A DNA stretch of 64,000 nt from Dyadobacter koreensis (GTDB lineage Bacteria; Bacteroidota; Bacteroidia; Cytophagales; Spirosomataceae), in assembly GCF_900108855.1 (NCBI RefSeq), contig NZ_FNXY01000009.1, positions 124,001-188,000 of the forward strand, read 5' to 3'. Shown here piece by piece: positions 17,938 through 26,473 of this stretch (position 1 is the stretch's first letter; the number at the start of each line of letters is the position of its first letter). The notes under the pieces are model-generated. The model did no database searches. It worked only from the letters and a program-made list of their open reading frames with translations, and was not told where the DNA came from. A program made the translations under genes and the position numbers.

Positions 17938-20346
17938 ATGCTTCTAAATGATAGTTTGACCGGTTCCAGTGTTTTGAATAAAGAAAATATAACAGACGAC
18001 TACCGCCTGGCTTGTGAAAGTCGGCAGGTAAGCTTATTGGGAAGAAAGGATACAATGGGAGGCCGGTCCAAGTTCGGGATCTTCGGAGATGGCAAGGAAG
18101 TGGCGCAGATTGCCATGGCAAGGGCTTTTAAATTAGGAGATTTTCGTTCAGGATATTACAGGGACCAGACCGTTGAAGCTTATCTGGGAAATTTAACCTG
18201 GCAGCAATTCTTTGCACAAATGTATGCCCATGCAGATCTGGAGCATGAACCTCATACAGGCGGACGCTCGATGAACGGACACTTCGCAACCCGTTGGCTG
18301 GATGACAAAGGCCATTGGCTTGATCAGACAAAACTTTACAATTCAGTATGTGATATATCGCCAACGGCAGGACAAATTCCTCGCTCTGTTGGTTTGGCTT
18401 ACGCTTCGAAACTTTACCGCGCCAATAAAGACATTCAAAATCTTACGACTTTTTCTGATAAGGGAAATGAGATCGTTTTTGCAACCATTGGCGATGCGTC
18501 CACTTCTCAGGGTATGTTCTGGGAGGCGATGAACGCAGCCGGAGTTTTGCAGATTCCATTATTGATGTCCGTTTGGGATGATGGATATGGTATCTCCGTG
18601 CCTGTTGAATACCAGACTACAAAATCAAGTATTTCCAAAGCACTGGCAGGTTTACAGCGAAATGAAGAAGAAACAGGCGTCGAAATAATTGCTGTTAACG
18701 GCTGGGATTATCCCGCACTGATTGAGACTTATCAGAAAGCGGCGGATTTGTGCAGAACTGAACAAGTTCCGGTCCTAATCCACGTAACTGAACTGACACA
18801 GCCACAAGGACATTCTTCCTCGGGCTCGCATGAACGATATAAATCCAAGCAACGACTCCAATGGGAAAATGAGCGTGACTGCAACATACATTTTCGTAAA
18901 TGGATTCTGAATAATGGATATGCCACAGACGAAGAACTTGAGCGCATCGAAACGGATGCAAAAGAAACAGCCAGAGAGTCACGCAATCGTGCCTGGAAAG
19001 CATACCGGAAAGATCTCGACGCTGAACATCAGCAAACAATTGAGCTCCTCAAAACAACAGCGAAGGAAAGTATATTTTCAGAGGAATTGTCTGGAATCGC
19101 TTCAGAATTAAGTAAAACGTATTATCCGGTCCGGCGCGATAATGTGGTAAGTGTCAGAAAAGCACTTCGTACAATCCGTAATGAAAACACGCCTTCCAGA
19201 GTAATTTTACAAGAATGGCTTCAAAACGCGCTCAAAGAAAACGCGCAACGATATAATTCGCAGCTTTACAGCGAATCTGATTTATCCCCCCTGAATGTTC
19301 CGCCGGTCAATCCTGTTTTTTCAGACGAAAGTCTGACCGTTGACGGTCGTGAAGTGATCCGTTCCTATTTCAACGCCTTGTTTGCCCGAGATCCGCGTGT
19401 TGTTGCGATCGGAGAAGATGTGGGAATGATTGGGGATGTAAATCAGGGACTTGCAGGATTGCAGGAAAAATTCGGTGAATTACGGATCACTGATACCGGA
19501 ATTCGTGAAACAACAATTATTGGTCAGGGAATTGGTATGGCGATGCGCGGTTTGCGCCCAATCGTTGAAATTCAGTATTTCGACTATATCTATTATGCTT
19601 TGGCAACGCTTACAGATGACCTTGCCAGTCTTCGTTACCGTACTGCCGGTGGACAAAAAGCACCACTGATTATCCGTACACGCGGCCATCGTCTGGAAGG
19701 AATCTGGCATTCCGGTTCGCCGATGGGTACGATGCTCAGCAGCGTTCGCGGTATGCATGTTATTGTTCCAAGAAACTTTACCCAGGCAGCCGGACTTTAT
19801 AATACATTGATCAAAGGAGACGATCCGGCTTTGGTTGTTGAACCGCTTAATGCCTACCGTCAGAAAGAATTGCTGCCGGATAATATCAGCGAAATCTGTG
19901 TTCCGCTGGGAGAACCTGAGGTGTTAAAAGAAGGAAAAGATATCACCGTTGTTACTTATGGCTCCATGTGCCGTATAGTTATGGAGGCAGCAACGCAATT
20001 ACATAATCTGGGAATTGAAATTGAAGTGATTGATGTGCAGACATTATTACCTTTCGATATCAACAACCGGATTCTTGAATCAATTAAGAAAACAAGCCGT
20101 GTGATTTTTGCAGATGAAGACGTTCCCGGAAGTGCTTCGGCCTTTATGATGCAGCAAGTTCTGGAAAAGCAAAATGCTTACCGCTGGCTTGACTCTGCTC
20201 CGGTTACAATTTCAGCAAAACCACACCGTCCTCCATACGGTTCTGATGGTGATTATTTCACAAAACCAAATATGGATGATATTGTTGAAGTGGCTTATGG
20301 TATGATGCACGAAACGGATCCAACCCATTTTCCGACTTTGTATTAA
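17938..20346 (+). CDS. Fused alpha-keto acid dehydrogenase E1 (alpha plus beta)
   Basis: An 802-residue thiamine-diphosphate enzyme joining both E1 subunits in one chain. The alpha half (about 1-400) has the cofactor motif GDASTSQG at 185-192 with a downstream DDGYGISVP loop. The beta half (about 465-802) has GEDVGMIGDVNQG and RTRGHRLEGIWHSGSPMG. Overall it resembles the branched-chain 2-oxoacid dehydrogenase E1 more than pyruvate dehydrogenase. It would decarboxylate a 2-oxo acid and pass the acyl group to an E2 lipoyl enzyme, which is not in this window. The ATG at 17938 is preferred to the TTG two codons earlier. The substrate class is inferred. Confidence 0.87.
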   Translation: MLLNDSLTGSSVLNKENITDDYRLACESRQVSLLGRKDTMGGRSKFGIFGDGKEVAQIAMARAFKLGDFRSGYYRDQTVEAYLGNLTWQQFFAQMYAHADLEHEPHTGGRSMNGHFATRWLDDKGHWLDQTKLYNSVCDISPTAGQIPRSVGLAYASKLYRANKDIQNLTTFSDKGNEIVFATIGDASTSQGMFWEAMNAAGVLQIPLLMSVWDDGYGISVPVEYQTTKSSISKALAGLQRNEEETGVEIIAVNGWDYPALIETYQKAADLCRTEQVPVLIHVTELTQPQGHSSSGSHERYKSKQRLQWENERDCNIHFRKWILNNGYATDEELERIETDAKETARESRNRAWKAYRKDLDAEHQQTIELLKTTAKESIFSEELSGIASELSKTYYPVRRDNVVSVRKALRTIRNENTPSRVILQEWLQNALKENAQRYNSQLYSESDLSPLNVPPVNPVFSDESLTVDGREVIRSYFNALFARDPRVVAIGEDVGMIGDVNQGLAGLQEKFGELRITDTGIRETTIIGQGIGMAMRGLRPIVEIQYFDYIYYALATLTDDLASLRYRTAGGQKAPLIIRTRGHRLEGIWHSGSPMGTMLSSVRGMHVIVPRNFTQAAGLYNTLIKGDDPALVVEPLNAYRQKELLPDNISEICVPLGEPEVLKEGKDITVVTYGSMCRIVMEAATQLHNLGIEIEVIDVQTLLPFDINNRILESIKKTSRVIFADEDVPGSASAFMMQQVLEKQNAYRWLDSAPVTISAKPHRPPYGSDGDYFTKPNMDDIVEVAYGMMHETDPTHFPTLY

Positions 20347-20404
20347 TTGATTCATTGAAAATTGCTTGTCTGAAATTTATTAATTCGTCTTAATAAATTC
20401 TGAC

Positions 20405-21004
20405 ATGTATAAAAAATTTGGTAAAAGGTTCATAGATGTGATCATAGCGGCGGCAGGACTAATCATCCTGTCTCCGCTTTTTCTTTTTCTGATCCTGCTG
20501 ATTTACTTTCTTACTAATAGAAATCCATTTTTCCATCAACCTAGGCCTGGGTTAAATGGCAAAATCTTCACTATCCTCAAATTCAAAACTATGATGGATT
20601 TGTATGACAAAAATGGTATTCTGCTTTCTGATTCACAACGGTTAACCTCACTAGGAAAATTTCTTCGTCAAACTTCTCTGGACGAACTGCCGCAACTTTG
20701 GAATGTCCTGATTGGAGACATGAGTCTTGTCGGGCCTCGACCTTTGCTTCAAGAGTATTTATCAATCTATACCAAGGAGCAATCAGAAAGGCATAACGTA
20801 AAACCCGGAATCACAGGATGGGCACAGGTTAACGGAAAAAACTCCATCAGCTGGGAAGATAAATTTGCCTATGATTTATGGTATGTTAAAAACATATCGC
20901 TACGAACCGACCTGATTATTTTGTCTTTAACGCTTCGAACAATTTTTTCACCCAGGCAGATTATTTCAAACGAAAAACAGGTGTCTGGAAAATTCACCGG
21001 TTAA
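20405..21004 (+). CDS. Small monotopic phosphoglycosyl transferase (PglC/WbaP-type sugar transferase)
   Basis: A 199-residue protein with an N-terminal hydrophobic re-entrant helix (IDVIIAAAGLIILSPLF), the short PglC form. Family motifs are KFKTM, the catalytic DELPQLWNVL pair, SLVGPRP and KPGITGWAQVNG. It would move a sugar phosphate from UDP onto undecaprenyl phosphate, the first membrane step of a surface glycan. The two genes behind it are PglD- and PglE-like, so the sugar may be a diacetamido-trideoxyhexose such as bacillosamine. That is inferred from gene order, not shown. Confidence 0.9.
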   Translation: MYKKFGKRFIDVIIAAAGLIILSPLFLFLILLIYFLTNRNPFFHQPRPGLNGKIFTILKFKTMMDLYDKNGILLSDSQRLTSLGKFLRQTSLDELPQLWNVLIGDMSLVGPRPLLQEYLSIYTKEQSERHNVKPGITGWAQVNGKNSISWEDKFAYDLWYVKNISLRTDLIILSLTLRTIFSPRQIISNEKQVSGKFTG

Positions 21005-21046
21005 GCTGACAACCATAATCTTCTCATCTTTTTCAACAACTAAATT

Positions 21047-21643
21047 ATGCTTGTATACGGCGCAGGTGGGCATGCAAAGGTTATCATTTCAATTTTAAAA
21101 GCCGGTGGCCACAAAATAGAAACAATTTTTGATGATGATATTTTGAAAGATTATCTTCTCGAAATACCTGTAACAAACGTATACGACCCGAATCTTTTCC
21201 GGGATGAAAAGCTTATAATTGCCATAGGTGATAATCTTATCCGAAGGCAATTGTCTGCACAAATCCTGCATGAATTTGGGAAAATAATTCATACTTCTGC
21301 TGTTTTAGACAATACTGCCCAAATGGGAGCAGGCAGCTGCATGATGCAAAATTCAGTCGTACAGGCAGATTCCGTAATTGGTAAACACGTTATTATTAAC
21401 ACATCTTCTTCCGTCGATCATGATTGTCATATCGGAGATTTTGTTCATATCGCTCCGGGTGTTGTTATTGGCGGAAATGTTACCATTGGCGAAAATACAT
21501 TGATTGGGATTGGAAGTATTGTAATTCCAGGTTTATCAATTGGCAAAAATTGCCTTATATCTGCCGGAAGTGTAGTTACCAAAAATATCGCGGACGGAAT
21601 GATTGTCCGCGGCAATCCGGCCAGAATTATTTCATATAAATGA
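21047..21643 (+). CDS. PglD/NeuD-type acetyltransferase with left-handed beta-helix
   Basis: A 198-residue protein. An N-terminal Rossmann-like nucleotide-sugar domain (VYGAGGHAKVIISIL) is followed by hexapeptide repeats (about 95-190), e.g. GKHVIINTSSSVDHDCHIGD, whose His near 127 matches the PglD catalytic base. It would acetylate the 4-amino group of a UDP-sugar made by the aminotransferase in the next gene. Its stop overlaps that gene's ATG (ATGA). Confidence 0.85.
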   Translation: MLVYGAGGHAKVIISILKAGGHKIETIFDDDILKDYLLEIPVTNVYDPNLFRDEKLIIAIGDNLIRRQLSAQILHEFGKIIHTSAVLDNTAQMGAGSCMMQNSVVQADSVIGKHVIINTSSSVDHDCHIGDFVHIAPGVVIGGNVTIGENTLIGIGSIVIPGLSIGKNCLISAGSVVTKNIADGMIVRGNPARIISYK

Positions 21644-22770
21644 TGAAGAAAATCTGGGTATCACCGCCGCATCAAAGCGGGAATGAGTTGAAATACATCC
21701 AGGAAGCACTGGACAGTAACTATCTCGCTCCCGCAGGGCCGCATATTGAGGCCTTTGAGCAATCTTTAAGCGAATACGTTTGCGTTGGGCATGCGGCAGC
21801 ACTGTCGTCCGGCACAGCTGCCTTACATCTTGCTTTGAAAATTCTGGATGTCGGGCCAGGAGATATTGTCATTTGCCCGACTTTTACCTTCACTGCCAGT
21901 GCAAACCCGATCGTTTATTTGGGAGCAACGCCGGTGTTTGTTGACAGTGAAATGTCAAGCTGGAATATGTGTGCGGATGTATTGGAAAGCGCGGTCAAAC
22001 ATTATATCCATCGCGGCAAAAAGCCAAAAGCCATTATCGGCGTACACATCTATGGTATGCCGGTCCGGCTGGATGAGATTTTATCGATCTCCCATAAATA
22101 CGAAATCCCGTTTGTTGAGGATGCAGCGGAAGCACTAGGTTCAATGTACAAAGGCAGAAAAGTGGGCTCATTTGGAACAATGAGCATTCTTTCCTTCAAT
22201 GGAAACAAGATCATTACCACTTCCGGAGGCGGAGCAATTTTATCGGATAATGAATCCTTTATTTCAAAGGCGAAATTTCTTTCCACCCAGGCAAAGGATG
22301 AAGCTCCTCATTACCAACACTCAGAAATTGGATATAATTATCGGCTGAGCAATGTTTCTGCCGGAATAGGCAGGGCACAGCTCGAAGTGATTGAGGAAAG
22401 AGTGAAACAACGCCGTTCGAATTTTCAATTTTACCAGCGGGAACTTAAAAACTTACCCGGAATATCTTTCCAAAATGAAGCAAAGCACAGTTGCTCAAAT
22501 CGATGGCTGAGCTGTATCCTGATTGATCCACTAGTATCAAATGGATTGACCCGCGAAAGTATTCGTTTGGCTTTGTTAAAAGAAAATATTGAATCAAGGC
22601 CCTTATGGAAGCCTCTTCACTTACAGCGTGTATTCAAAGGAGTATCTTATTTTGGAGGGAATATTTCTGAAAGGCTTTTTGAGTTGGGACTTTGTTTGCC
22701 TTCAGGGTCAGACCTGAGCGACGAGGATTTGTCAAGAATAACTCTTCTGATTAAACTAAAATGCCCTTAA
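21640..22770 (+). CDS. DegT/DnrJ/EryC1-family aminotransferase (PglE-like)
   Basis: A 376-residue PLP enzyme. The likely Schiff-base lysine is Lys190 in FNGNKIITTSGGG; the segments SSGTAALHLAL and VEDAAEALGS are typical of sugar aminotransferases. It overlaps the preceding gene by four bases, pointing to coupled translation. It would aminate a UDP-4-keto-6-deoxy sugar, the substrate of the PglD-like enzyme. The 4,6-dehydratase (PglF) that should supply the keto sugar is not in this window. A hairpin follows immediately. Confidence 0.88.
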   Translation: MMKKIWVSPPHQSGNELKYIQEALDSNYLAPAGPHIEAFEQSLSEYVCVGHAAALSSGTAALHLALKILDVGPGDIVICPTFTFTASANPIVYLGATPVFVDSEMSSWNMCADVLESAVKHYIHRGKKPKAIIGVHIYGMPVRLDEILSISHKYEIPFVEDAAEALGSMYKGRKVGSFGTMSILSFNGNKIITTSGGGAILSDNESFISKAKFLSTQAKDEAPHYQHSEIGYNYRLSNVSAGIGRAQLEVIEERVKQRRSNFQFYQRELKNLPGISFQNEAKHSCSNRWLSCILIDPLVSNGLTRESIRLALLKENIESRPLWKPLHLQRVFKGVSYFGGNISERLFELGLCLPSGSDLSDEDLSRITLLIKLKCP

Positions 22771-22796
22771 AAACTAATTGTCTTGAAGGGCATTTT
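22758..22796. terminator. Terminator shared by the glycan cassette and the FKBP gene
   Basis: AAAATGCCCTT and its complement AAGGGCATTTT flank a 17-base loop, with T-runs in both directions. The left arm overlaps the stop codon of the aminotransferase gene. Confidence 0.75.
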
Positions 22797-22801
22797 GTTA
22801 G

Positions 22802-23677
22802 TTACAGAACTTCCAGCTCATATTGTAAAGGAGTATATGGCTGAATAAGAAATCCGCCTACTGAATTTGGCTGTCCTTTTTTACCATATCCAAGACTAGA
22901 GGGAAAAATCGCAATAATTTTCTCGCCTTTTCTCATTTTACGAACGGCGCGGTCAAAACCTGCGATAGCCATACCTATACCGGTAGTAATTGGATAAGTA
23001 CTTTCCTGAACCTTTGTATCGTCCAAAAATTTAAGTGTGTACTTAACATTTACCGACTTTCCGGCTCCGAGCGTGTCGCCAGAGACGGTATTTGTTCTTA
23101 CTATTACCAAATCATCACTGGTTCTTTCTGAAACTACGAATTGTTTCTTAACAAGAAAATCATCGATTTGTTGTTTTTCAGAACGTGAAGCCAATATCTG
23201 AATATTCATTTTGATGACAGAATAAGCAGGAATATTTCCTTGATTATAACTTCCGTATGCCAGATAAAAAGGCATAAAGATCGTGTTTACTTCTCCTACC
23301 CGCATTCTGTTAACGGCAATTTCCATCCCCGGTAACAGAAAGTTTAGGCCTGAGCCAAATGGATACGTAAATGGTATATTTTTATCATTGGTAGAGCTTA
23401 ATACCTTCGTACCATTCAGCAAATAACCGTCAAATTTTAAATTAACTTCGTCGCCCGCCCGCGCTTTATTTCCCGTCGGATTAGCCTTTTTCACCACATA
23501 ATATAATCCGGAAGAATCTCTTGTCGCAACCAAAGCACTATCGGCCAAATACTTTTCAATCTGCTGCTGGTTTTCGACGATTTTTGCCTCGTCGTCATTA
23601 CCTACTGAATTATTACAGGCCACCATACCCACAACCACAGCTGCCAAAAGGCCTAATTTTAGAAATGTACTCTTCAT
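22802..23677 (-). CDS. Lipoprotein with two FKBP-type prolyl isomerase domains
   Basis: A 291-residue protein with a lipobox (VGMVAC, Cys21). Two FKBP domains follow in tandem: about 60-165 (RAGDEVNLKFDGYLLNGTKV, LPGMEIAVNRMRVGE, FYLAYG) and about 190-291 (GKSVNVKYTLKFLDDTKV, GFDRAVRKMRKGEK, SSLGYG). It would catalyse prolyl isomerisation or act as a chaperone in the periplasm, probably on the outer membrane inner face. The second domain's C-terminal strand is short. It converges on the sugar cassette. Confidence 0.88.
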   Translation of the reverse strand: MKSTFLKLGLLAAVVVGMVACNNSVGNDDEAKIVENQQQIEKYLADSALVATRDSSGLYYVVKKANPTGNKARAGDEVNLKFDGYLLNGTKVLSSTNDKNIPFTYPFGSGLNFLLPGMEIAVNRMRVGEVNTIFMPFYLAYGSYNQGNIPAYSVIKMNIQILASRSEKQQIDDFLVKKQFVVSERTSDDLVIVRTNTVSGDTLGAGKSVNVKYTLKFLDDTKVQESTYPITTGIGMAIAGFDRAVRKMRKGEKIIAIFPSSLGYGKKGQPNSVGGFLIQPYTPLQYELEVL

Positions 23678-23777
23678 TTTGTTACCTCAGTTTTTAACGG
23701 TTATTCATCAATATTTTCCAATCTATATGTAAAGACCTAAGGAAAGACGAAAAGGTTGGAAGACTTCTTAAAAAAAC

Positions 23778-24422
23778 TTAAATTTTCATTTTCTCGAAAT
23801 ACAGACAAAAAGAAGTTAACGGACATACGTTACACTTTGGCGTGCGTGCAAGACAAATATATCGCCCATGCAAAATTAGCCAGTGGTGAGCCTTCGGTAC
23901 CAGTTCTGTTGGAATATGGCGCATTAACCCTTTTTCAACCGCCAATGGCGTTGTTGCCGTAGATGGAACCAATCCCAGCCTGCGCGACACACGGTAAACA
24001 TGCGTATCTACTGCCATCGTAGGTTGATTAAAAATTACAGAAGCTATCACATTTGCAGTCTTCCGGCCAACTCCGGGAAGTTCCTGAAGCTCAGAAATTG
24101 AAGCAGGAATTTCAGAATTAAATTTTTCGGTCAGCATTCTCGCCATACCGACAAGGTGTTTACTTTTATTATTTGGATAAGAAATAGAGCGGATATAAGT
24201 GAAAACTTCCTCGGCATAGGATGCAGCCAGTGATTCCGGATCAGGAAAACGCTCGAACAATGCAGGCGTAACCATATTGATCCTTTTATCTGTGCATTGT
24301 GCAGACAGGATTACCGCCACTAATAATTCGTAGGGATTAGTGTAGTGCAGCTCTGTTTCAGGTTCAGGAAAATTGGTTGTAAAATATTCTAAAAATAACC
24401 TGAAACGTTCTTTTCGATTCAT
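23778..24422 (-). CDS. nth: Endonuclease III (base-excision DNA glycosylase/AP lyase)
   Basis: A 214-residue enzyme with the helix-hairpin-helix LPGVGRKTANV, catalytic Lys121 and Asp139 (AVDTHV), and the four-cysteine iron-sulfur site at Cys190, Cys197, Cys200 and Cys206 (C-x6-C-x2-C-x5-C). Length matches the family. It removes oxidised pyrimidines from DNA. It ends about 100 bases from the FKBP gene start on the same strand. Confidence 0.95.
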   Translation of the reverse strand: MNRKERFRLFLEYFTTNFPEPETELHYTNPYELLVAVILSAQCTDKRINMVTPALFERFPDPESLAASYAEEVFTYIRSISYPNNKSKHLVGMARMLTEKFNSEIPASISELQELPGVGRKTANVIASVIFNQPTMAVDTHVYRVSRRLGLVPSTATTPLAVEKGLMRHIPTELVPKAHHWLILHGRYICLARTPKCNVCPLTSFCLYFEKMKI

Positions 24423-24456
24423 AAAATTTGTGAAAGCTTAGGGATTGGACAATAAA

Positions 24457-24494
24457 GTATTTTGCGTCCTCAAGAATTCGAAGACACAAAATAC
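24457..24494 (-). terminator. Hairpin between nth and the sigma-factor operon
   Basis: Read as minus-strand RNA, a 15-bp stem forms (GUAUUUUG outer part, two G-U pairs), closing an 8-base loop. On the plus strand the same wobble positions become mismatches. The following T-run is short, so it may be a terminator of the sigma operon or an mRNA end structure. Confidence 0.45.
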
Positions 24495-24556
24495 CTGTTT
24501 CAGAAAATATCCTGAAAGGGACGACCAAAAACAGAGAAACAATCTACATTACGTTC

Positions 24557-24808
24557 CTAACAGGAGAGCGCAGTTGCAGATTGTTTCTGAGAATATTGTC
24601 GTGAAAAATGAAGTATTTTCTGGACTGAACGATCGGACGGAGTTCGTACGATTTTGTTCATCTGTTCCTTAATTTCAAGGGAATCCAGATAAAAGTTCAT
24701 TAAATCGTCATCGAGTGTCAGAGCCTCGGCGATAGAATCATTTTCATTTTGAGTTGTTTCGGCATATAAATACCTAACTACATCATCGTAAGTAAAAGTT
24801 TTTGTCAT
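24557..24808 (-). CDS. Small acidic protein overlapping the ECF sigma gene
   Basis: An 83-residue protein starting 26 bases inside the end of the sigma factor gene, so translation is probably coupled. It has no membrane segment, unlike most anti-sigma factors. The N-terminal part is acidic (TFTYDDVVRYLYAETTQNEND, then LTLDDDLMNFYLDSLE), and the C-terminal part is basic (DRSVQKILHFSRQYSQKQ). The pattern looks like a cytoplasmic partner of the sigma factor. I do not recognise a named family; an anti-sigma role is only a guess from position. Confidence 0.75.
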   Translation of the reverse strand: MTKTFTYDDVVRYLYAETTQNENDSIAEALTLDDDLMNFYLDSLEIKEQMNKIVRTPSDRSVQKILHFSRQYSQKQSATALSC

Positions 24809-25382
24809 ACTGCGGGGTACGTTGGCTGAATTGCTTGCGCAAATTTATCAACGCGTAACGCATACGACCCAATGCCGTATTAATACTCACACCTGTCGCA
24901 TCAGCAATTTCCTGAAAACTCATGTCCTCATAGTGGCGCATGATCAGAACCTGCTTCTGTACATCCGGTAGCCGTTGGATCATTTCCCTCAGCTGCTCGT
25001 GCGTCTCTTGCCGAATCTGGATTGACTCAACGGAATCTTCCGAGAAATCCAGTGTATTGAATACACTGCTTCCATCTTCGAACACTACATTGGGGTAGCG
25101 TTTATCGCGTCTGAAATAATCAATGGCTAGGTTGTGTGCGATCCGTATAATCCAAGGCAAAAATTTACCTTCGTCGTTATATCTACCTGACTTTATAGTG
25201 TCAACTGCTTTAATAAATGTATCCTGCAACAAATCCTCGGCTACATATTGGTCCTTGACAATCAGATAAATAGTCGTGTAAATTCTTGACTTATGGCGCT
25301 GAACAAGCTTTTCAAAAGCTTTCTCATTACCACGAATATACAATGTTACCAACTCACTGTCGCTAACTTGGACTTTCTCCAT
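24783..25382 (-). CDS. ECF-type RNA polymerase sigma factor
   Basis: A 199-residue sigma-70 family protein. Region 2 (about 20-95) has AFEKLVQRHKSRIYTTIYLI, DLLQDTFIKA and LPWIIRIAHNLAIDYFRR. Region 4 (about 135-190) has LPDVQKQVLIMRHYEDMSFQ and EIADATGVSINTALGRMRYA. Region 3 is missing, as expected for an ECF sigma. It would direct transcription of a stress or envelope regulon. The overlapping gene may encode its regulator; no FecR-like membrane anti-sigma is nearby. Confidence 0.92.
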   Translation of the reverse strand: MEKVQVSDSELVTLYIRGNEKAFEKLVQRHKSRIYTTIYLIVKDQYVAEDLLQDTFIKAVDTIKSGRYNDEGKFLPWIIRIAHNLAIDYFRRDKRYPNVVFEDGSSVFNTLDFSEDSVESIQIRQETHEQLREMIQRLPDVQKQVLIMRHYEDMSFQEIADATGVSINTALGRMRYALINLRKQFSQRTPQYDKNFYLR

Positions 25383-25759
25383 TTTACTATTCGATTTAGT
25401 TAACGTAGAGCAGTTCGTCTATATTGTTTCTCCTTTCTTGGTAAGTGTGAAATAATGTGTTTTAACAGTATTTTGAATTATATTAATCAAAGAAATAGAT
25501 TTGGTAATTGATTTGCAAATGTTTGCACTCCTTTTTTTTCTAATTTATTTCCAATTAACAACTGTTAACAAGTAATTAACAGAAATCAGGATTTTCGGAT
25601 ATGGCTATTAAAGCCTATACTTATTGATGCAAATAATTGAACTTATCAAATAATATACGATGCAGTACAGCCTTTTGGATCATTTAGTATAAAAATGAAA
25701 TAAAAATTTTCAGGATATTTTTTCCGACTTTTACAGGAAGTACAGGCGCATCATTATTT
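25383..25759. other. 377-base AT-rich spacer between divergent genes
   Basis: No open reading frame is supported. It holds a likely promoter for the sigma gene (25488-25519), a TTAACA-rich stretch at 25553-25583 with the partial palindrome GTTAAC repeated, and the untranslated leader of the phosphatase gene. I see no RNA gene or repeat element in it. Confidence 0.6.
25488..25519 (-). promoter_or_regulatory. Probable promoter of the ECF sigma gene
   Basis: On the minus strand TTTG (25516-25519) precedes TTTCTTTG (25488-25495) by 20 bases, one base off the TAnnTTTG consensus. Confidence 0.45.
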
Positions 25760-26455
25760 ATGAAATACAAACATCTTTTTTTTGACCTTGACCACACACT
25801 TTGGGATTTTGAGCGGAACAGTTCCGAATCTTTAAAAGATATTTTCCATAACTCCAATCTGACAAGTCACGGCGTTAACTCTCTCGAACTTTTCGTGCAG
25901 TCTTTTTTAAGGATAAATACGGAGCTTTGGGAAAAATTCGATCGCGGTTTACTTCACCACACCTATATACGTGAAAACCGTTTCAAAATGGTTTTTGAAG
26001 AGTTAGGCGTTTTATGCCCTGAAAACCATGAAGAAATTGGTGAGATATATCTGCAAACTCTACCAGGTAAAAAACATTTACTGGAAGGTGCTTTGGAATT
26101 GCTTGATTACGTTTCTGAAAAGGGTTATAATCTCCACATTGTCACAAATGGCTTCAACGATATTCAGGCGAAGAAAATTTCCAGTTCTGGAATCAGTCAC
26201 TTTTTTCAGAACTTGATCACTTTTGAAAATGCCAATGCCAAGAAACCCGATCCCAAGATTTTTGCATATGCCTTGGATGTCTCTGGCGCTTTACCCGAAG
26301 AAAGTATCATGATCGGCGATAACTGGATTGCAGATGTACTTGGTGCCAAACAATTTGGCTTGGATACAGTTTATGTCAATCCGGCCGGACTTAAATTTGA
26401 AGAATCCCCAACCTATGATATCCGTAGATTAGAAGAATTGAAAGCGATTTTTTAA
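25760..26455 (+). CDS. HAD-family phosphatase, YjjG type (5'-nucleotidase-like)
   Basis: A 231-residue enzyme. Motif I FDLDHTLWDF supplies the nucleophile Asp9 and Asp11; motif II is VTNG (about 130), motif III Lys in AKKPDPKIF, motif IV IGDNWIADVLGAK. The WDF after motif I and the helical cap (residues 15-90) resemble YjjG, which dephosphorylates non-canonical pyrimidine nucleotides and dUMP/dTMP. The exact substrate is inferred. It lies opposite the sigma gene and converges on a PhyH gene; a 12-bp palindrome overlaps its stop codon. Confidence 0.85.
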   Translation: MKYKHLFFDLDHTLWDFERNSSESLKDIFHNSNLTSHGVNSLELFVQSFLRINTELWEKFDRGLLHHTYIRENRFKMVFEELGVLCPENHEEIGEIYLQTLPGKKHLLEGALELLDYVSEKGYNLHIVTNGFNDIQAKKISSSGISHFFQNLITFENANAKKPDPKIFAYALDVSGALPEESIMIGDNWIADVLGAKQFGLDTVYVNPAGLKFEESPTYDIRRLEELKAIF

Positions 26456-26468
26456 CCGCTTTCAATTC
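26435..26468. terminator. Perfect 12-bp palindrome at the convergent gene ends
   Basis: GAATTGAAAGCG and CGCTTTCAATTC flank a 10-base T-rich loop containing the phosphatase stop codon. No T-run follows the stem on either side, so termination is possible but unproven. Confidence 0.4.
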
Positions 26469-26473
26469 GGATA

